Origin: Pseudanabaena sp.
Lineage (GTDB): Bacteria > Cyanobacteriota > Cyanobacteriia > Pseudanabaenales > Pseudanabaenaceae
Length of the DNA: 37,541 bases
Reading direction: 5' to 3'
NCBI GenBank assembly: GCA_003249035.1
Contig: QBMK01000023.1
Span: 1 to 37,541, forward strand
Part shown: in pieces, positions 9,187 to 18,338 of the stretch
Layout: every line of letters begins with the position of its first letter
Position numbering within the stretch: position 1 is the stretch's first letter
The notes under the pieces: generated by a model
Databases searched by the model: none
Told to the model about the DNA's origin: nothing
What the model saw: the letters and a program-made list of their open reading frames with translations, nothing else
Made by a program: the position numbers and the translations under genes

Positions 9187-9241
9187 GAACTCAATAAAAT
9201 TAAAGGGGGCGCAATGCGCCCCCTTTAATTTTATTGAGTTC
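9187..9241. terminator. long perfect hairpin, bidirectional terminator
   Basis: 26-bp arms (9187-9212 and 9216-9241) around the 3-base loop AAT. The GC core GGGGGCGC/GCGCCCCC is flanked by A/T-rich arms that supply a T-run on either strand. It lies between the mazEF/dnaE-end region and the converging FecR gene. Confidence 0.85.
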
Positions 9242-9267
9242 TCATTACGTCTTTTTTGCTTTTTGGC

Positions 9268-10395
9268 TTATGGTTTTGGGGCTGGAGCTACGGGAGCAGG
9301 GGCAGGTATTTCGGGTTGAACCGGCTGCGGTGGTGGCTCTAGGGGTATAGGCTGTGATGCTGAGGGTGGCTCTATTGGTGTCGCTACTGGATTGGTGGTT
9401 ACAGGGGGTGGATCATTCTGCCTTACTGGTTCTGTGGCATTGTTGGCAGCAGATGGAGTGCTTGGTTTTACATCTGGGGTGGTCTTAGGTTCAGTCTTAG
9501 CGGCTGTAGTGTCAGTTCGCTTGCTATCAGGTGCATCTTCCCGCCGATCATTGCGATCGCTATTAGCAGGGACAGAAGTAGCAGTAACTTTATTTCGGCT
9601 ATTGTTTTCGGGAGTCTTGGGCAAGTCAGAACGACGAAACTCTATTGTCTTCGCTTCTTTAAACGATGCAGCCACTCCAAATTCTGAGGTGATTTGAGGC
9701 AAGCTTGCCAGCTGAGTGCTAAATCCAAAAATCAAGGCATTATTGGCAATTCGCTTCTCAATGCTTTCTTTGTCAATTCGTTTTGGCGCTGAAGCTTTGC
9801 CATCGGCTTTAATTCTAATTTCTTCCCCTTTGCCAAGGGTTACGATATCTGATGTAGTTTTTAGCAAAACTGTGACCGTGCCATCAAGAGCCATAACTCG
9901 ACGATCATCAGCCGCCTTTTCAGGAATTTCTACATATACAGTGCCATCATTACTCGAAATCTCGCCAAAAGGAGTTTGAATTTGGGCTGGAGATTTACGA
10001 TCTTTAGCTGCCCATGCCAATAATCGCCCAGAGGTAAATTCAACTTGATTTTGCGGCTTGAGGGTTAAGGTTGATTTGCCGCCAATTCTGATAATCGCTC
10101 CACTGCGTAATGTCACTTGAGCGGTTGAGGAATCTTCGGTGCTAACACTTTCATTGACCTTAAGTGGCACACCAACAGTCGCAGGTCTGGCGGATGTAGC
10201 ATTGACATACTTAACACGCACAGGATAGCTGCGGATTTCACTAATTTCGGCGATCGCTTCTGTTGGTAAAGTCTCGGAACTAAACGGTTTAGGTGGCTGA
10301 TTGCCTGTACAACTTGGCAGCACTATAGCCGCTAGAGATAGGACTAAAAGCGGCAAAAGTTGCCCAGAGATTTTGAATAACTGCCAACGCTGCAT
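9268..10395 (-). CDS. FecR-domain lipoprotein with proline-rich tail
   Basis: A 375-residue exported protein. The N-terminal signal ends in the lipobox LPSC with Cys29, so it should be lipid-anchored. The FecR/LysM-independent beta domain covers about residues 55-200 (PLKVNESVSTEDSSTAQVTL, SGAIIRIGGKSTLTL, ALDGTVTVLL). The final 110 residues are rich in Pro, Thr, Lys and Asp and probably span the cell wall or are disordered. In cyanobacteria such proteins are common and generally uncharacterised; a FecR-like sigma-regulatory role should not be assumed, as no sigma factor or TonB receptor is adjacent. Confidence 0.75.
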   Translation of the reverse strand: MQRWQLFKISGQLLPLLVLSLAAIVLPSCTGNQPPKPFSSETLPTEAIAEISEIRSYPVRVKYVNATSARPATVGVPLKVNESVSTEDSSTAQVTLRSGAIIRIGGKSTLTLKPQNQVEFTSGRLLAWAAKDRKSPAQIQTPFGEISSNDGTVYVEIPEKAADDRRVMALDGTVTVLLKTTSDIVTLGKGEEIRIKADGKASAPKRIDKESIEKRIANNALIFGFSTQLASLPQITSEFGVAASFKEAKTIEFRRSDLPKTPENNSRNKVTATSVPANSDRNDRREDAPDSKRTDTTAAKTEPKTTPDVKPSTPSAANNATEPVRQNDPPPVTTNPVATPIEPPSASQPIPLEPPPQPVQPEIPAPAPVAPAPKP

Positions 10396-10609
10396 CGTAA
10401 ATTTTTTGTAGGGTCTACAAAGCCAGTTTTTTCGCTATACTAGAAAGTCTGGTTAAAACAGTAAATTCTAATGTATCTATATATTAGTTCTAACATCGTT
10501 GTTTGACCATAGATATCAGTAATTCTCATAACGATCTGTGCAAAGAGTCCTGAAGGTACTATTTCATGGATCATAATCTATATTTTAAACGAGTAAGAGT
10601 CAAAAGCAC

Positions 10610-11071
10610 ATGGCAAAGAGTAATTTGCAGGTCATGCTGACCAAAAATGTTACAAAATTAGGTAAACTTGGCGACTTAGTATCTGTAGCGCCCGGTTATG
10701 CTCAAAATTTCCTAATACCTCAAGGTATGGCTATTCGTGCCACCACAGGTGTTGTTAAAGAAGTTGAAAGACGCAAAGAAGTTGAGCGTCAACGTTTGAT
10801 CGCGATTCGCCAAGAAGCTGAAAGCTGTAAGACTGCACTCTCGACCATTGGCGGCTTTATTATCAAGAAAAAAGTTGGCGAAGGTAATGCAATTTTCGGA
10901 ACTGTGACCGATCGCGAAGTTGCTCAGTTGATTACAGCCAAGTCAATGTTAGAAATCGATCATCGCGACATTACGATTCCTGAAATTAATCAAACAGGTA
11001 ATTTTGATGTTTCGATCAAGCTTCATGCTGAAGTGGTTGCGGTCATCAAAATTCAAGTTGTTGCTGAATAA
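10610..11071 (+). CDS. rplI: 50S ribosomal protein L9
   Basis: 153 residues with the L9 N-domain signature VMLTKNVTKLGKLGDLVSV and GYAQNFLIPQGMA, the long connecting helix rich in Glu, Lys and Arg (KEVERRKEVERQRL), and the C-domain. L9 binds 23S rRNA at the base of the L1 stalk. About 215 non-coding bases precede it, back to the divergent FecR gene; this gap holds promoter-like AT-rich sequence and nothing else I can name. It ends 9 bases before a strong terminator. Confidence 0.97.
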   Translation: MAKSNLQVMLTKNVTKLGKLGDLVSVAPGYAQNFLIPQGMAIRATTGVVKEVERRKEVERQRLIAIRQEAESCKTALSTIGGFIIKKKVGEGNAIFGTVTDREVAQLITAKSMLEIDHRDITIPEINQTGNFDVSIKLHAEVVAVIKIQVVAE

Positions 11072-11079
11072 TTTAAGTC

Positions 11080-11116
11080 CATAAAAAAAGCGGCGCAATG
11101 CGCCGCTTTTTTTATG
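11080..11116. terminator. bidirectional terminator shared by rplI and arsR
   Basis: Inverted repeat CATAAAAAAAGCGGCGC, loop AAT, GCGCCGCTTTTTTTATG. The arsR stop codon (minus strand, 11112-11114) lies inside its right arm, so both converging genes end in the same hairpin. Confidence 0.9.
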
Positions 11117-11441
11117 TCAAAGCATCGCGTAACATCGCGATCTTTTCAGGTAAAAGTTGGTAATAGATCCAAGTCCCTCTCCTTTCTTTGGTTAGTAAAT
11201 CCGCTTCGTACAAAACTTTGAGATGATGGCTGACCGTTGGTTGGGCTAAACCTAAAGTCTCTACCAATTCACAGGCGCATACTTCTTGGCTGGGCTGAGC
11301 CGCAATTAAGCTCAAGATTTGTAAACGCGCAGGTTCCCCTAATACTCGAAAGATAAGTGCTAAATAGTTTGCATCATCAGATGTCAGGCGACCTGCGAGC
11401 AGAGGTGGACAACAAATAGCAATAGATTGATTAGGCTTCAT
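11112..11441 (-). CDS. arsR: ArsR-family arsenite-responsive repressor
   Basis: 109-residue winged-helix protein. The recognition helix region reads LAQPTVSHHLKVLYEADLL. The metal-sensing loop EVCACELV has Cys55 and Cys57, the usual alpha-3 thiol pair for As(III)/Sb(III), and an extra Cys10-Cys11 pair sits at the N-terminus. It is divergent from the ACR3 gene. The 87-base gap holds a strong palindromic operator, repeated upstream of the GAPDH gene, so it probably controls both units and itself. Metal identity is inferred from the neighbours. Confidence 0.92.
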   Translation of the reverse strand: MKPNQSIAICCPPLLAGRLTSDDANYLALIFRVLGEPARLQILSLIAAQPSQEVCACELVETLGLAQPTVSHHLKVLYEADLLTKERRGTWIYYQLLPEKIAMLRDALT

Positions 11442-11478
11442 AGAGCTTATCTTGCCACGGATTAAGTTTCTATGTCAA

Positions 11479-11526
11479 AATATTGATTATTATGAATATA
11501 GATAAAAATCAATATTCATAATAATC
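11479..11526. promoter_or_regulatory. ArsR operator in the arsR/ACR3 divergent promoter
   Basis: Two overlapping perfect inverted repeats: a 15-bp pair GATTATTATGAATAT (11485-11499) with its complement at 11512-11526, and a 10-bp pair AATATTGATT (11479-11488) with its complement at 11507-11516. The right arm ends two bases before the ACR3 start codon at 11529, leaving no room for a Shine-Dalgarno outside the palindrome. Confidence 0.85.
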
Positions 11527-11528
11527 TG

Positions 11529-12599
11529 ATGGCACAAGTAAAGCAAATTAAAAAACTCTCGCTACTTGATCGCTTTTTGACAGTCTGGATTTTTCTGGCA
11601 ATGGCGATCGGTGTCACCATTGGCGCACTTTTTCCTGCGGTTGATCGCGTGATCAATCAGTTTCAAGTTGGCACGACCAAAATTGCGATCGCGATCGGCT
11701 TAATTTTGATGATGTATCCACCCTTCGCCAAGGTACGTTACGAAGAATTAGGCGATGTCTTCCGCAATGGCAAAATCTTAGCGCTAGCCCTATTTCAGAG
11801 TTGGATAGTTGCGCCGAGTTTCATGTTTCTCTTGGCGATCGCCTTTTTTCGAGACTCACCCGAATATATGGTGGGCTTAATGTTGATTGGGATTGCGCCA
11901 TGTATCGCGATGGTAGTGGTATGGAGCGATCTCGCTAAGGGAAATTCCGAATATACGGCAGGACTAGTCGCCTTCAATAGCATCTTCCAAGTACTTTTTT
12001 ATAGTTTTTATGCTTGGATTTTTATTACAGTATTACCGCCGCTATTTGGATTAAGAAGCACTGTAGTCAACGTGAGCATAATTGAGATTGGACAGACTGT
12101 TTCTATCTATCTCGGCATTCCCTTTATCGCAGGATTTTTGACACGTATTTTCTTGAGTAAAGCTAAGGGTAGAAATTGGTATCAGAATGTATTTATTCCG
12201 AAAATTAGCCCGATCACCCTAATTTCACTATTATTCACGATTGTGGTCATGTTCAGTCTCAAGGGAAACTTGATGTTGAAAATCCCTTTAGATGTCGTCA
12301 GAATTTCGATTCCATTGCTGATTTATTTTGTTGTGATGTTTGTAATCAGCTTTTATCTTGCTTGGCTCATCAAGGCGGATTACGACAAAGCGGCGAGTGT
12401 CGCTTTTACGGCGGCAAGTAACAATTTTGAACTGGCGATCGCAGTTGCAGTGGGTGTATTCGGTATTAATTCAGGTGCAGCTTTTGTGGCGGTCGTTGGT
12501 CCTCTGATTGAAGTTCCAGTTTTAATTAGCCTTGTGAATTTATCCTTTTGGTTCAAGCGAAATTACTTTGACCCAAAAAATGTGATCAAACAAGAATAA
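11529..12599 (+). CDS. acr3: ACR3-family arsenite efflux permease
   Basis: A 356-residue, about ten-span inner-membrane permease that exports As(III) using the proton-motive force. The family marks are [21 protein letters not shown] near the N-terminus, the [11 protein letters not shown] loop, and [21 protein letters not shown] with the conserved functional cysteine at residue 125. [18 protein letters not shown] near residue 300 is also typical. Length matches bacterial ACR3 (about 340-360). It is controlled by the operator just upstream. A small hairpin follows at 12602. Confidence 0.95.
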   Translation: MAQVKQIKKLSLLDRFLTVWIFLAMAIGVTIGALFPAVDRVINQFQVGTTKIAIAIGLILMMYPPFAKVRYEELGDVFRNGKILALALFQSWIVAPSFMFLLAIAFFRDSPEYMVGLMLIGIAPCIAMVVVWSDLAKGNSEYTAGLVAFNSIFQVLFYSFYAWIFITVLPPLFGLRSTVVNVSIIEIGQTVSIYLGIPFIAGFLTRIFLSKAKGRNWYQNVFIPKISPITLISLLFTIVVMFSLKGNLMLKIPLDVVRISIPLLIYFVVMFVISFYLAWLIKADYDKAASVAFTAASNNFELAIAVAVGVFGINSGAAFVAVVGPLIEVPVLISLVNLSFWFKRNYFDPKNVIKQE

Positions 12600-12601
12600 T
12601 T

Positions 12602-12627
12602 GATGCGTTACGTTGCACTAACGCATC
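12602..12627. repeat. small hairpin after the ACR3 gene
   Basis: GATGCGTTA, loop CGTTGCAC, TAACGCATC. It starts 3 bases after the ACR3 stop. No T-run follows, so it may stabilise the mRNA 3' end or be a copy of a dispersed palindrome rather than terminate. Confidence 0.6.
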
Positions 12628-12685
12628 CTACAGATAATTCAAATTTTATTGTTGACAGATACCCACAAATACAGTCAAAATACAT

Positions 12686-12721
12686 ATATTGATTATTATA
12701 AATATTTATCTTAATCAATAT
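12686..12721. promoter_or_regulatory. second ArsR operator, upstream of the GAPDH-arsJ unit
   Basis: ATATTGATT (12686-12694) pairs with AATCAATAT (12713-12721), and the block continues as TTATTATAAATATT. The whole 36-base block is nearly the same as the first operator at 11480-11515, differing mainly in the central bases. It lies about 30 bases before the GAPDH start. Confidence 0.85.
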
Positions 12722-12750
12722 TTAAATCTTACTTGACCTTTAAATAATCT

Positions 12751-13770
12751 ATGGCTGTGCGCGTTGGTATTAATGGCTTTGGCAGGATCGGCAGATTGGC
12801 TCTGCGGGCTGCTTGGGAATTTCCTGAATTAGAATTTGTGCAAATTAATGAAATCAAGGGCGGTATCGAGGCGGCGGCGCATTTACTCACATTTGATTCG
12901 GTTCATGGTCGTTGGTTGCCTGATGTGAGAGTAGAAGGCGATCGCATCGTCATTGACGATCAAAAATCAATCAAAAAAATTAGCTTTAGTGAATATGCCA
13001 AACCCGAATTAGTCAACTGGCAAGAATTAGGCGTAGATCTAGTTCTTGAATGTTCTGGCAAATTTCGCACCCCAGAAACCCTAAATCCCTATTTCACCAA
13101 AGGCGTAAAGAAAGTAATTGTCGCGGCTCCCGTGCAGGAAGAAGCGCTAAATATCGTCATGGGAATTAACGATTATCTTTACGATCCCGCACAGCATCAT
13201 CTTCTTACCGCCGCCTCATGCACTACCAATTGCCTAGCGCCAGTGGTGAAAGTTATCCATGAAGGTTTGGGAATTAAGCATGGTGTGATTACCACCATTC
13301 ATGACAACACAAATACGCAAACCCTTGTCGATGCTCCCCATAAAGATCTGCGCCGTGCAAGGGCTTCGGCTTTATCGCTAATTCCGACAACAACGGGATC
13401 GGCAACAGCGATCGCTCTCATCTATCCCGAACTCAAGGGCAAGTTAAATGGATTAGCTGTCCGCGTGCCTTTGCTGAATGCTTCGCTTACGGATTGTGTG
13501 TTTGAAGTAGAAAGAGAAACCACTATTGAGGAAGTCAATCAATTATTAAAAATAGCCGCCGAAGGTGAACTGAAGGGGATTTTAGGCTATGAAGAACGTC
13601 CCTTAGTTTCCATTGATTACAAAGATGATCCGCGATCTTCGATTATTGATGCTCTCTCGACAATGGTGGTCGATCGCACACAGGTGAAGATTCTCGCTTG
13701 GTATGACAACGAATGGGGCTATTCCTGTCGCATGGCGGAATTAGCGAGAAAAGTAGCTTTATCGATCTAA
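12751..13770 (+). CDS. ArsJ-associated glyceraldehyde-3-phosphate dehydrogenase
   Basis: 339 residues with the NAD-binding start [16 protein letters not shown] and the active-site motif [12 protein letters not shown] with catalytic Cys157. In the known pathway, GAPDH paired with ArsJ uses arsenate in place of phosphate to form 1-arseno-3-phosphoglycerate, which ArsJ exports. Placement 9 bases before arsJ and behind an ArsR operator makes that role much more likely than central glycolysis. The housekeeping gap1/gap2 genes are expected elsewhere. Confidence 0.93.
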   Translation: MAVRVGINGFGRIGRLALRAAWEFPELEFVQINEIKGGIEAAAHLLTFDSVHGRWLPDVRVEGDRIVIDDQKSIKKISFSEYAKPELVNWQELGVDLVLECSGKFRTPETLNPYFTKGVKKVIVAAPVQEEALNIVMGINDYLYDPAQHHLLTAASCTTNCLAPVVKVIHEGLGIKHGVITTIHDNTNTQTLVDAPHKDLRRARASALSLIPTTTGSATAIALIYPELKGKLNGLAVRVPLLNASLTDCVFEVERETTIEEVNQLLKIAAEGELKGILGYEERPLVSIDYKDDPRSSIIDALSTMVVDRTQVKILAWYDNEWGYSCRMAELARKVALSI

Positions 13771-13779
13771 AAACAAATT

Positions 13780-15030
13780 ATGACTGCATCTCAATCGAAC
13801 TTCAAAAACTATGCACTTGTCACCCTCACCTATTGGGGTTTCACGATTACCGACGGCGCATTGCGACTGTTGGTATTACTTTATTTCAATAACATTGGCT
13901 ATACACCAATTCAAATCGCTTCGCTATTTCTATTCTATGAAGTCTTTGGAGTTGTTACCAACTTCTTAGGCGGATGGATTGGCTCACAATTAGGGCTGAA
14001 AGTTACGCTCTATACAGGAATTGGCTTACAGATTTTCTCATTAGTGTTGTTATCCTTTCTTAACCCTGAATGGGCGCAGTGGCTAGCGGTTCTCTATGTG
14101 ATGATTGCCCAAGCTTTTTCAGGAATTGCTAAAGACTTAACCAAAATGAGTACGAAAAGCGCGATTCGCTTAGTCGTACCGCAGGATGCTCAATCAGCTT
14201 TATTTAAATGGGTTGCTATTCTCACAGGTTCTAAGAATGCCCTTAAAGGTGTGGGATTTTTTGTCGGTAGTGCTTTATTAGGACTATGCGGGTTTGTTAA
14301 TTCCCTATGGATTATGGCGGGAGGTTTATTCCTGCTCTTGTTTACAGGCTTATTCTTACCAAAGGGAATGGGCAAAATCAAAGCGAAAGTTAAGTTTAAA
14401 CAACTCTTTTCCAAAAGTCCTGAAATTAATCTACTATCAGCAGCGAGATTCTTTCTCTTTGGTTCCAGAGACGTATGGTTTGTAGTGGGATTGCCTGTAT
14501 TTTTGCGAAGTGTTTTAGGTTGGTCGTTTTATCAAGTTGGTGGCTTCTTAGCTTGCTGGGTGATTGGCTATGGCATCATTCAATCCCTCGCACCGACATT
14601 AATTAAGCGCTTTGGTTCTGGTCAGCCTCCGCGATCGCAAACCGTGCGATTTTGGACAACTTCTCTAATAGCAGTTCCTGCGATCATTGCGATCGCCTTA
14701 CAATTAAATCTCCCCGCAAACCTAGTAATCATCGGCGGCTTACTGATTTTTGGTGTAGTTTTTGCCTTTAACTCATCCGTACATTCCTATCTAGTTCTTG
14801 CATTTACCGATGATGACAAAGTTGCTCTAAATGTCGGCTTCTATTACATGGCAAATTCGGGCGGACGCTTAGTAGGCACAGTTCTCTCTGGTTTGATTTA
14901 TGAATTTTATGGGTTAGTTGGCTGTCTATGGGTATCAGCATTAATGGTTTTAGCTGCGGCGGTGATTACGCGCAAATTACCCGATCCTGAGCCAAGTAGG
15001 GCGATCTCATGGAAATCTGATGGTGAATAG
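13780..15030 (+). CDS. arsJ: ArsJ, organoarsenical (1-arseno-3-phosphoglycerate) exporter
   Basis: A 416-residue major-facilitator protein with about twelve hydrophobic segments. The ArsJ-type N-terminus NYALVTLTYWGFTITDGALRLLVLLYFN and the loop MIAQAFSGIAKDLTKMSTKSAIRLVVP are characteristic. It exports the unstable arseno-phosphoglycerate made by the adjacent GAPDH; outside the cell the ester falls apart to arsenate, so the pair acts as an arsenate pump. The C-terminus ends shortly before the broken arsC. Confidence 0.93.
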   Translation: MTASQSNFKNYALVTLTYWGFTITDGALRLLVLLYFNNIGYTPIQIASLFLFYEVFGVVTNFLGGWIGSQLGLKVTLYTGIGLQIFSLVLLSFLNPEWAQWLAVLYVMIAQAFSGIAKDLTKMSTKSAIRLVVPQDAQSALFKWVAILTGSKNALKGVGFFVGSALLGLCGFVNSLWIMAGGLFLLLFTGLFLPKGMGKIKAKVKFKQLFSKSPEINLLSAARFFLFGSRDVWFVVGLPVFLRSVLGWSFYQVGGFLACWVIGYGIIQSLAPTLIKRFGSGQPPRSQTVRFWTTSLIAVPAIIAIALQLNLPANLVIIGGLLIFGVVFAFNSSVHSYLVLAFTDDDKVALNVGFYYMANSGGRLVGTVLSGLIYEFYGLVGCLWVSALMVLAAAVITRKLPDPEPSRAISWKSDGE

Positions 15031-15049
15031 GCGATCGCAAATTGCCTAG

Positions 15050-15391
15050 GGATTTGCAAAGACTTTAGGAGCTGGCAAAATTGTGGTGACTAGCTCTGGT
15101 TTAGAAGCCAGTCAAGTTCGTCCCGAAGCGATCGCCACAATGCAGGCTATTGGGCTTGATATTAGCCAGCAAAAATCTAAAGCTTTAGATGCTTTTCAGG
15201 CTAAAGATTTTGATGTGGTGATTTCTCTTTGTGGTTGTGGAATAAATTTGCCCCCCGAATGGTTAACCAGAGAAATATTTGAGGATTGGCAGCTAGATGA
15301 TCCTTCTGAACATCCAGAAATATTTCTAAAAGTGCGTGATGAAATCCAAGTAAGGGTTAAAGCACTAATTGCAAAAATTGCTTCTTCATAA
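15050..15391 (+). pseudogene. arsC: arsenate reductase (SynArsC type), N-terminally truncated
   Basis: The frame is closed by a TAG at 15047-15049 and then reads GFAKTLGAGKIVVTSSGLE, continuing to the normal C-terminus. This aligns with the Synechocystis-type ArsC from about residue 19 onward. The redox pair is kept (VVISLCGCGINLPPEW), but the first 18 or so residues, with the catalytic P-loop Cys of CKxNSCRSQMAE, are missing. In their place are a HIP1 site and 19 bases after the arsJ stop. A GTG at 15083 could start a 102-residue product, but it could not reduce arsenate by the known mechanism. Confidence 0.85.
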
Positions 15392-15405
15392 GTAGCTCAG
15401 AACCC

Positions 15406-15460
15406 AAAACTTAGAAACATAGGTCGCCCGCTACGCGGGCGACCTATGTTTCTAAGTTTT
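15406..15460. terminator. 26-bp-arm perfect hairpin, bidirectional terminator
   Basis: Arms 15406-15431 and 15435-15460 with loop TAC. The GC-rich core is GGTCGCCCGC/GCGGGCGACC and the outer arms end AAAA/TTTT. It closes the arsenic unit on one side and pdxA on the other. Confidence 0.9.
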
Positions 15461-15487
15461 ATGCATAGCCAAAATAAGACAACGGGC

Positions 15488-16567
15488 TTAATCCCCTTGT
15501 CTTATTTTGGCAAGTTCGATCGCTAACTTGATCGCCTCAATCGTACTAGCAGGATCGGCGATACCTTTGCCTGCAATATCAAAGGCAGTACCGTGATCCG
15601 GCGATGTCCTTACAAAGGGCAATCCAATCGTCGTATTCACGGCTCGATCAAAAGCTAAAAGTTTTACAGGAATTAAACCTTGATCGTGATACATCGCAAG
15701 ATAAGCGTCATGACCAAGCTGTACCCGATCGCGATCGCTCCAAGCTCTAGCTGGATTGATCCACATGGTGTCGGGCGGAATCGGATTAGTTAATTGCACG
15801 TTGGGATGCAGTTGACGATAACGCTCAATTAAAGGCTGCAACCAGTCGCGCTCTTCTCGTCCTAGTTGTCCTTGTTCGCCGCTATGAGGATTAATTCCCG
15901 ATATAGCGATTCGCGGATTTGCAATGCCAAAATCTTGTAACAGCGATCGGCGTAACAACTCTAATTTTTGCTCAATTAACTCTGGGGTAAGTTGAGTTGT
16001 TACTTCGCTCAAAGGGATATGCACTGTCGCTAGCAGAGTCCTTAATACCCAGTCTGTATGAGGGGATTTGCCCACAAACAACATGCCAAAATCATCAACT
16101 TGACTACGCTCCGCAAGTAGCTCAGTTTGTCCTGCATAGTCATGTCCTGCCTGTTTCCACGCTGACTTTGCGATTGGCGCAGTCACAATCGCATCAAAAT
16201 TCCCCTCCAGAGTTGCGGCGATCGCAGCATCTAGATAGGCAAAACTAGCTGCCCCACTTGCCCGATTGCCAATCCCTAAAGCAATATCCTCATCGGTACG
16301 GATATCAACAATGTCTAAGCTATCGGGATTGGAGATCGGAACATTGCTATGATTTGTTAACAAATTATAGCCGTCACCAATATATCGGCAATCTCCAAAG
16401 ACCGTGAACTCAACATCTAGACCTAATAATGTGCGATCGGCAAGGGATTTTAGAATAATTTCTGTCCCAATTCCTGCGGGATCGCCTATAGTGAGAGCTA
16501 TTCGCGCTCTAGAGTGGGATTGAGATTTAGATCTGGAGCTTGGATGGGGATTCCGCAGAATATTCAT
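15488..16567 (-). CDS. pdxA: 4-hydroxythreonine-4-phosphate dehydrogenase
   Basis: Enzyme of the DXP-dependent pyridoxal-phosphate pathway; it oxidises and decarboxylates 4-phosphohydroxy-L-threonine. It carries [47 protein letters not shown] and the C-terminal [18 protein letters not shown], all typical PdxA blocks with the metal-binding histidines. The frame is open up to 16645, but ATG at 16567 ([10 protein letters not shown]) gives the family length (359 residues) and leaves a normal divergent gap to dnaA, which starts at 16652. Confidence 0.95.
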   Translation of the reverse strand: MNILRNPHPSSRSKSQSHSRARIALTIGDPAGIGTEIILKSLADRTLLGLDVEFTVFGDCRYIGDGYNLLTNHSNVPISNPDSLDIVDIRTDEDIALGIGNRASGAASFAYLDAAIAATLEGNFDAIVTAPIAKSAWKQAGHDYAGQTELLAERSQVDDFGMLFVGKSPHTDWVLRTLLATVHIPLSEVTTQLTPELIEQKLELLRRSLLQDFGIANPRIAISGINPHSGEQGQLGREERDWLQPLIERYRQLHPNVQLTNPIPPDTMWINPARAWSDRDRVQLGHDAYLAMYHDQGLIPVKLLAFDRAVNTTIGLPFVRTSPDHGTAFDIAGKGIADPASTIEAIKLAIELAKIRQGD

Positions 16568-16651
16568 TAAGTCATTTAAGTAATTCTCCAAAATTTTAAT
16601 ACACGCGATAAGATCGTGATTCGCCGTTAGTCCTCTTGACCACAACCAACG

Positions 16652-18121
16652 ATGTCTGTTGATATTTCCTTAGAAACCCTCTGGAATCAAGTTCTCGAAC
16701 TGCTTGAAAGCCAACTTAGCCGTCCTACCTATGAAGGATGGATCAAAACAGTTGTGGCTGATGAGCTTACGGCCGATCGCTTGACTATTCTCACGCCTTC
16801 AATTTTTGCTAAAAATTGGCTGCATAAATATTACGTTCAGAATATTACAGATGCTGTCACGGAAATCCTTGGATATCCTGTGGAAATTCATATTGAGGCA
16901 GCTCCAAGTAGTGAGCTCCCCAATGGACAACCTGAGTTAAATCTGAATTTCAATAACACAGAAAGTAGTCAGGATGGGATGCTAGAGACTGCGATCGCGG
17001 CGGAAGCAGTACAGGCAATGGCGGCGGCAATCCCCCCCACAAGTAACGCCCAAGGCAATTCCCAATCGGAAGCCGGCAATGCGCCACGTCCTAGCAATCT
17101 CAATGCCAAATACAATTTCAATCGATTTGTAGTTGGCTCTACAAATCGCATGGCTCACGCGGCGGCGCTAGCAGTGTCCGAGTCACCTGGTCGAGAGTTT
17201 AATCCTTTATTTTTATGCGGCGGGGTGGGCTTAGGAAAAACCCACCTCATGCAGGCAATCGCCCATTACCGTTTGGAGATAGAACCGAAGGCAAGAATTG
17301 CCTATGTCTCAACCGAGCAGTTCACTAACGATCTAATTTCGGCTATTCGTAAAGATAGTATGCAGAGATTTCGAGAGCTTTATCGCGAGATCGATATGCT
17401 AATAGTCGATGATATTCAATTCATTGAGGGTAAGGAATATACCCAAGAGGAGTTTTTCCATACTTTTAATACGCTCTACGAAACTGGGAAACAAATTGTA
17501 TTAGCAAGCGATCGCCCACCTGCTCAGATTCCACGTTTGCAAGAGCGTCTTTGTTCGCGTTTCTCAATGGGGTTAATTGCGGATATCCAAGTTCCGGACT
17601 TGGAAACGCGCATGGCAATCTTGCAAAAGAAAGCGGAATACGACCATCTCAAAATCCCTCCCGATGTTCTTCATTACATTGCTGCTAGCTACACTTCTAA
17701 CATTCGTGAATTGGAAGGAGCATTAGTGCGAACTGTAGCCTATATCTCGATTTCGGGATTGCCAATGACGGTGGAAAATGTTGCGCCCGTTCTCAATCCT
17801 CCTAAAGAACCTGTGGAAGTATCCGCTGAGATGGTTTTGAGCGTGGTTACGGAAATGCTGAATATCGATCTAGCGGATCTATTAGGGAATTCAAGGCGGC
17901 GAGAAATCAGCCAAGCGCGTCAATATGTGATGTATCTCATGCGTCAACATACTAATCTCAGTCTGCCCAAAATCGGTGAAGCGGTTGGTGGCAAAGACCA
18001 TACGACGGTGATGTATAGCTGCGAGAAAGTCGCGCAACTTCAATCAACCGATGGCGAAATCGCGCAGTTGCTGAGGCAATTAAGCGATCGCATCTATTTA
18101 GTTGCCCAGACTAAGAATTAG
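16652..18121 (+). CDS. dnaA: chromosomal replication initiator DnaA
   Basis: 489 residues. Domain I (1-85) begins [20 protein letters not shown] variable linker follows, then the AAA+ module with Walker A GGVGLGKT (190-197) and Walker [12 protein letters not shown], and domain IV with the DNA-binding signature [17 protein letters not shown] found no cluster of DnaA boxes (TTATCCACA-like) in the short gap to pdxA or just downstream, so this locus need not be the origin. That agrees with the loose dnaA-oriC linkage in many cyanobacteria. Confidence 0.97.
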   Translation: MSVDISLETLWNQVLELLESQLSRPTYEGWIKTVVADELTADRLTILTPSIFAKNWLHKYYVQNITDAVTEILGYPVEIHIEAAPSSELPNGQPELNLNFNNTESSQDGMLETAIAAEAVQAMAAAIPPTSNAQGNSQSEAGNAPRPSNLNAKYNFNRFVVGSTNRMAHAAALAVSESPGREFNPLFLCGGVGLGKTHLMQAIAHYRLEIEPKARIAYVSTEQFTNDLISAIRKDSMQRFRELYREIDMLIVDDIQFIEGKEYTQEEFFHTFNTLYETGKQIVLASDRPPAQIPRLQERLCSRFSMGLIADIQVPDLETRMAILQKKAEYDHLKIPPDVLHYIAASYTSNIRELEGALVRTVAYISISGLPMTVENVAPVLNPPKEPVEVSAEMVLSVVTEMLNIDLADLLGNSRRREISQARQYVMYLMRQHTNLSLPKIGEAVGGKDHTTVMYSCEKVAQLQSTDGEIAQLLRQLSDRIYLVAQTKN

Positions 18122-18324
18122 ATAGCATTATTCATATCGCTGGCAAGGGCTATTCCATCTGTGCTAAAGGAAATGCTAGTGATGCTGCCAAAGGTCGCCG
18201 CAAAGGTGCAATCTTCAAAGACCACTTTGGTGAAGTTGACATGGCGCAATACCAAAACACAAAATGGCATATCCATTGTCTGCTTTTAAAACCCTTACGG
18301 GGTCTAGTTTTTAATTCACATTAG
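18121..18324 (+). other. open frame without a start, possible gene fragment
   Basis: The frame directly after dnaA is open to a stop at 18322-18324 and reads, from its beginning, IIHIAGKGYSICAKGNAS, later DAAKGRRKGAIFKDHFGEVD and MAQYQNTKWHIH. Composition looks coding-like, but there is no start near the beginning and I recognise no family. It may be the tail of a gene lost upstream. The only internal ATG would give a 27-residue peptide. Confidence 0.3.
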
Positions 18325-18326
18325 TT

Positions 18327-18332
18327 AGGAGG
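18327..18332 (+). promoter_or_regulatory. perfect Shine-Dalgarno AGGAGG
   Basis: AGGAGG at 18327-18332, six bases before the ATG at 18339. It is stronger than most start sites in this window and fixes the start of the hydrolase gene. Confidence 0.8.
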
Positions 18333-18338
18333 GTCAAA

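Noticed and set aside
8988-9194. Minus-strand open frame over the dnaE-end copy
   Set aside because: It runs antisense to the recognisable IntN duplicate and shows no family resemblance.
10500-10540. CAGTAATTCTCATAACG near 10515-10531 as another MITE end
   Set aside because: It resembles the MITE end CAGCAATTCTCATTATG but there is no matching inverted end within a few hundred bases.
16568-16651. Possible replication origin at dnaA
   Set aside because: No cluster of DnaA boxes or AT-rich 13-mers in this short gap or directly after dnaA.
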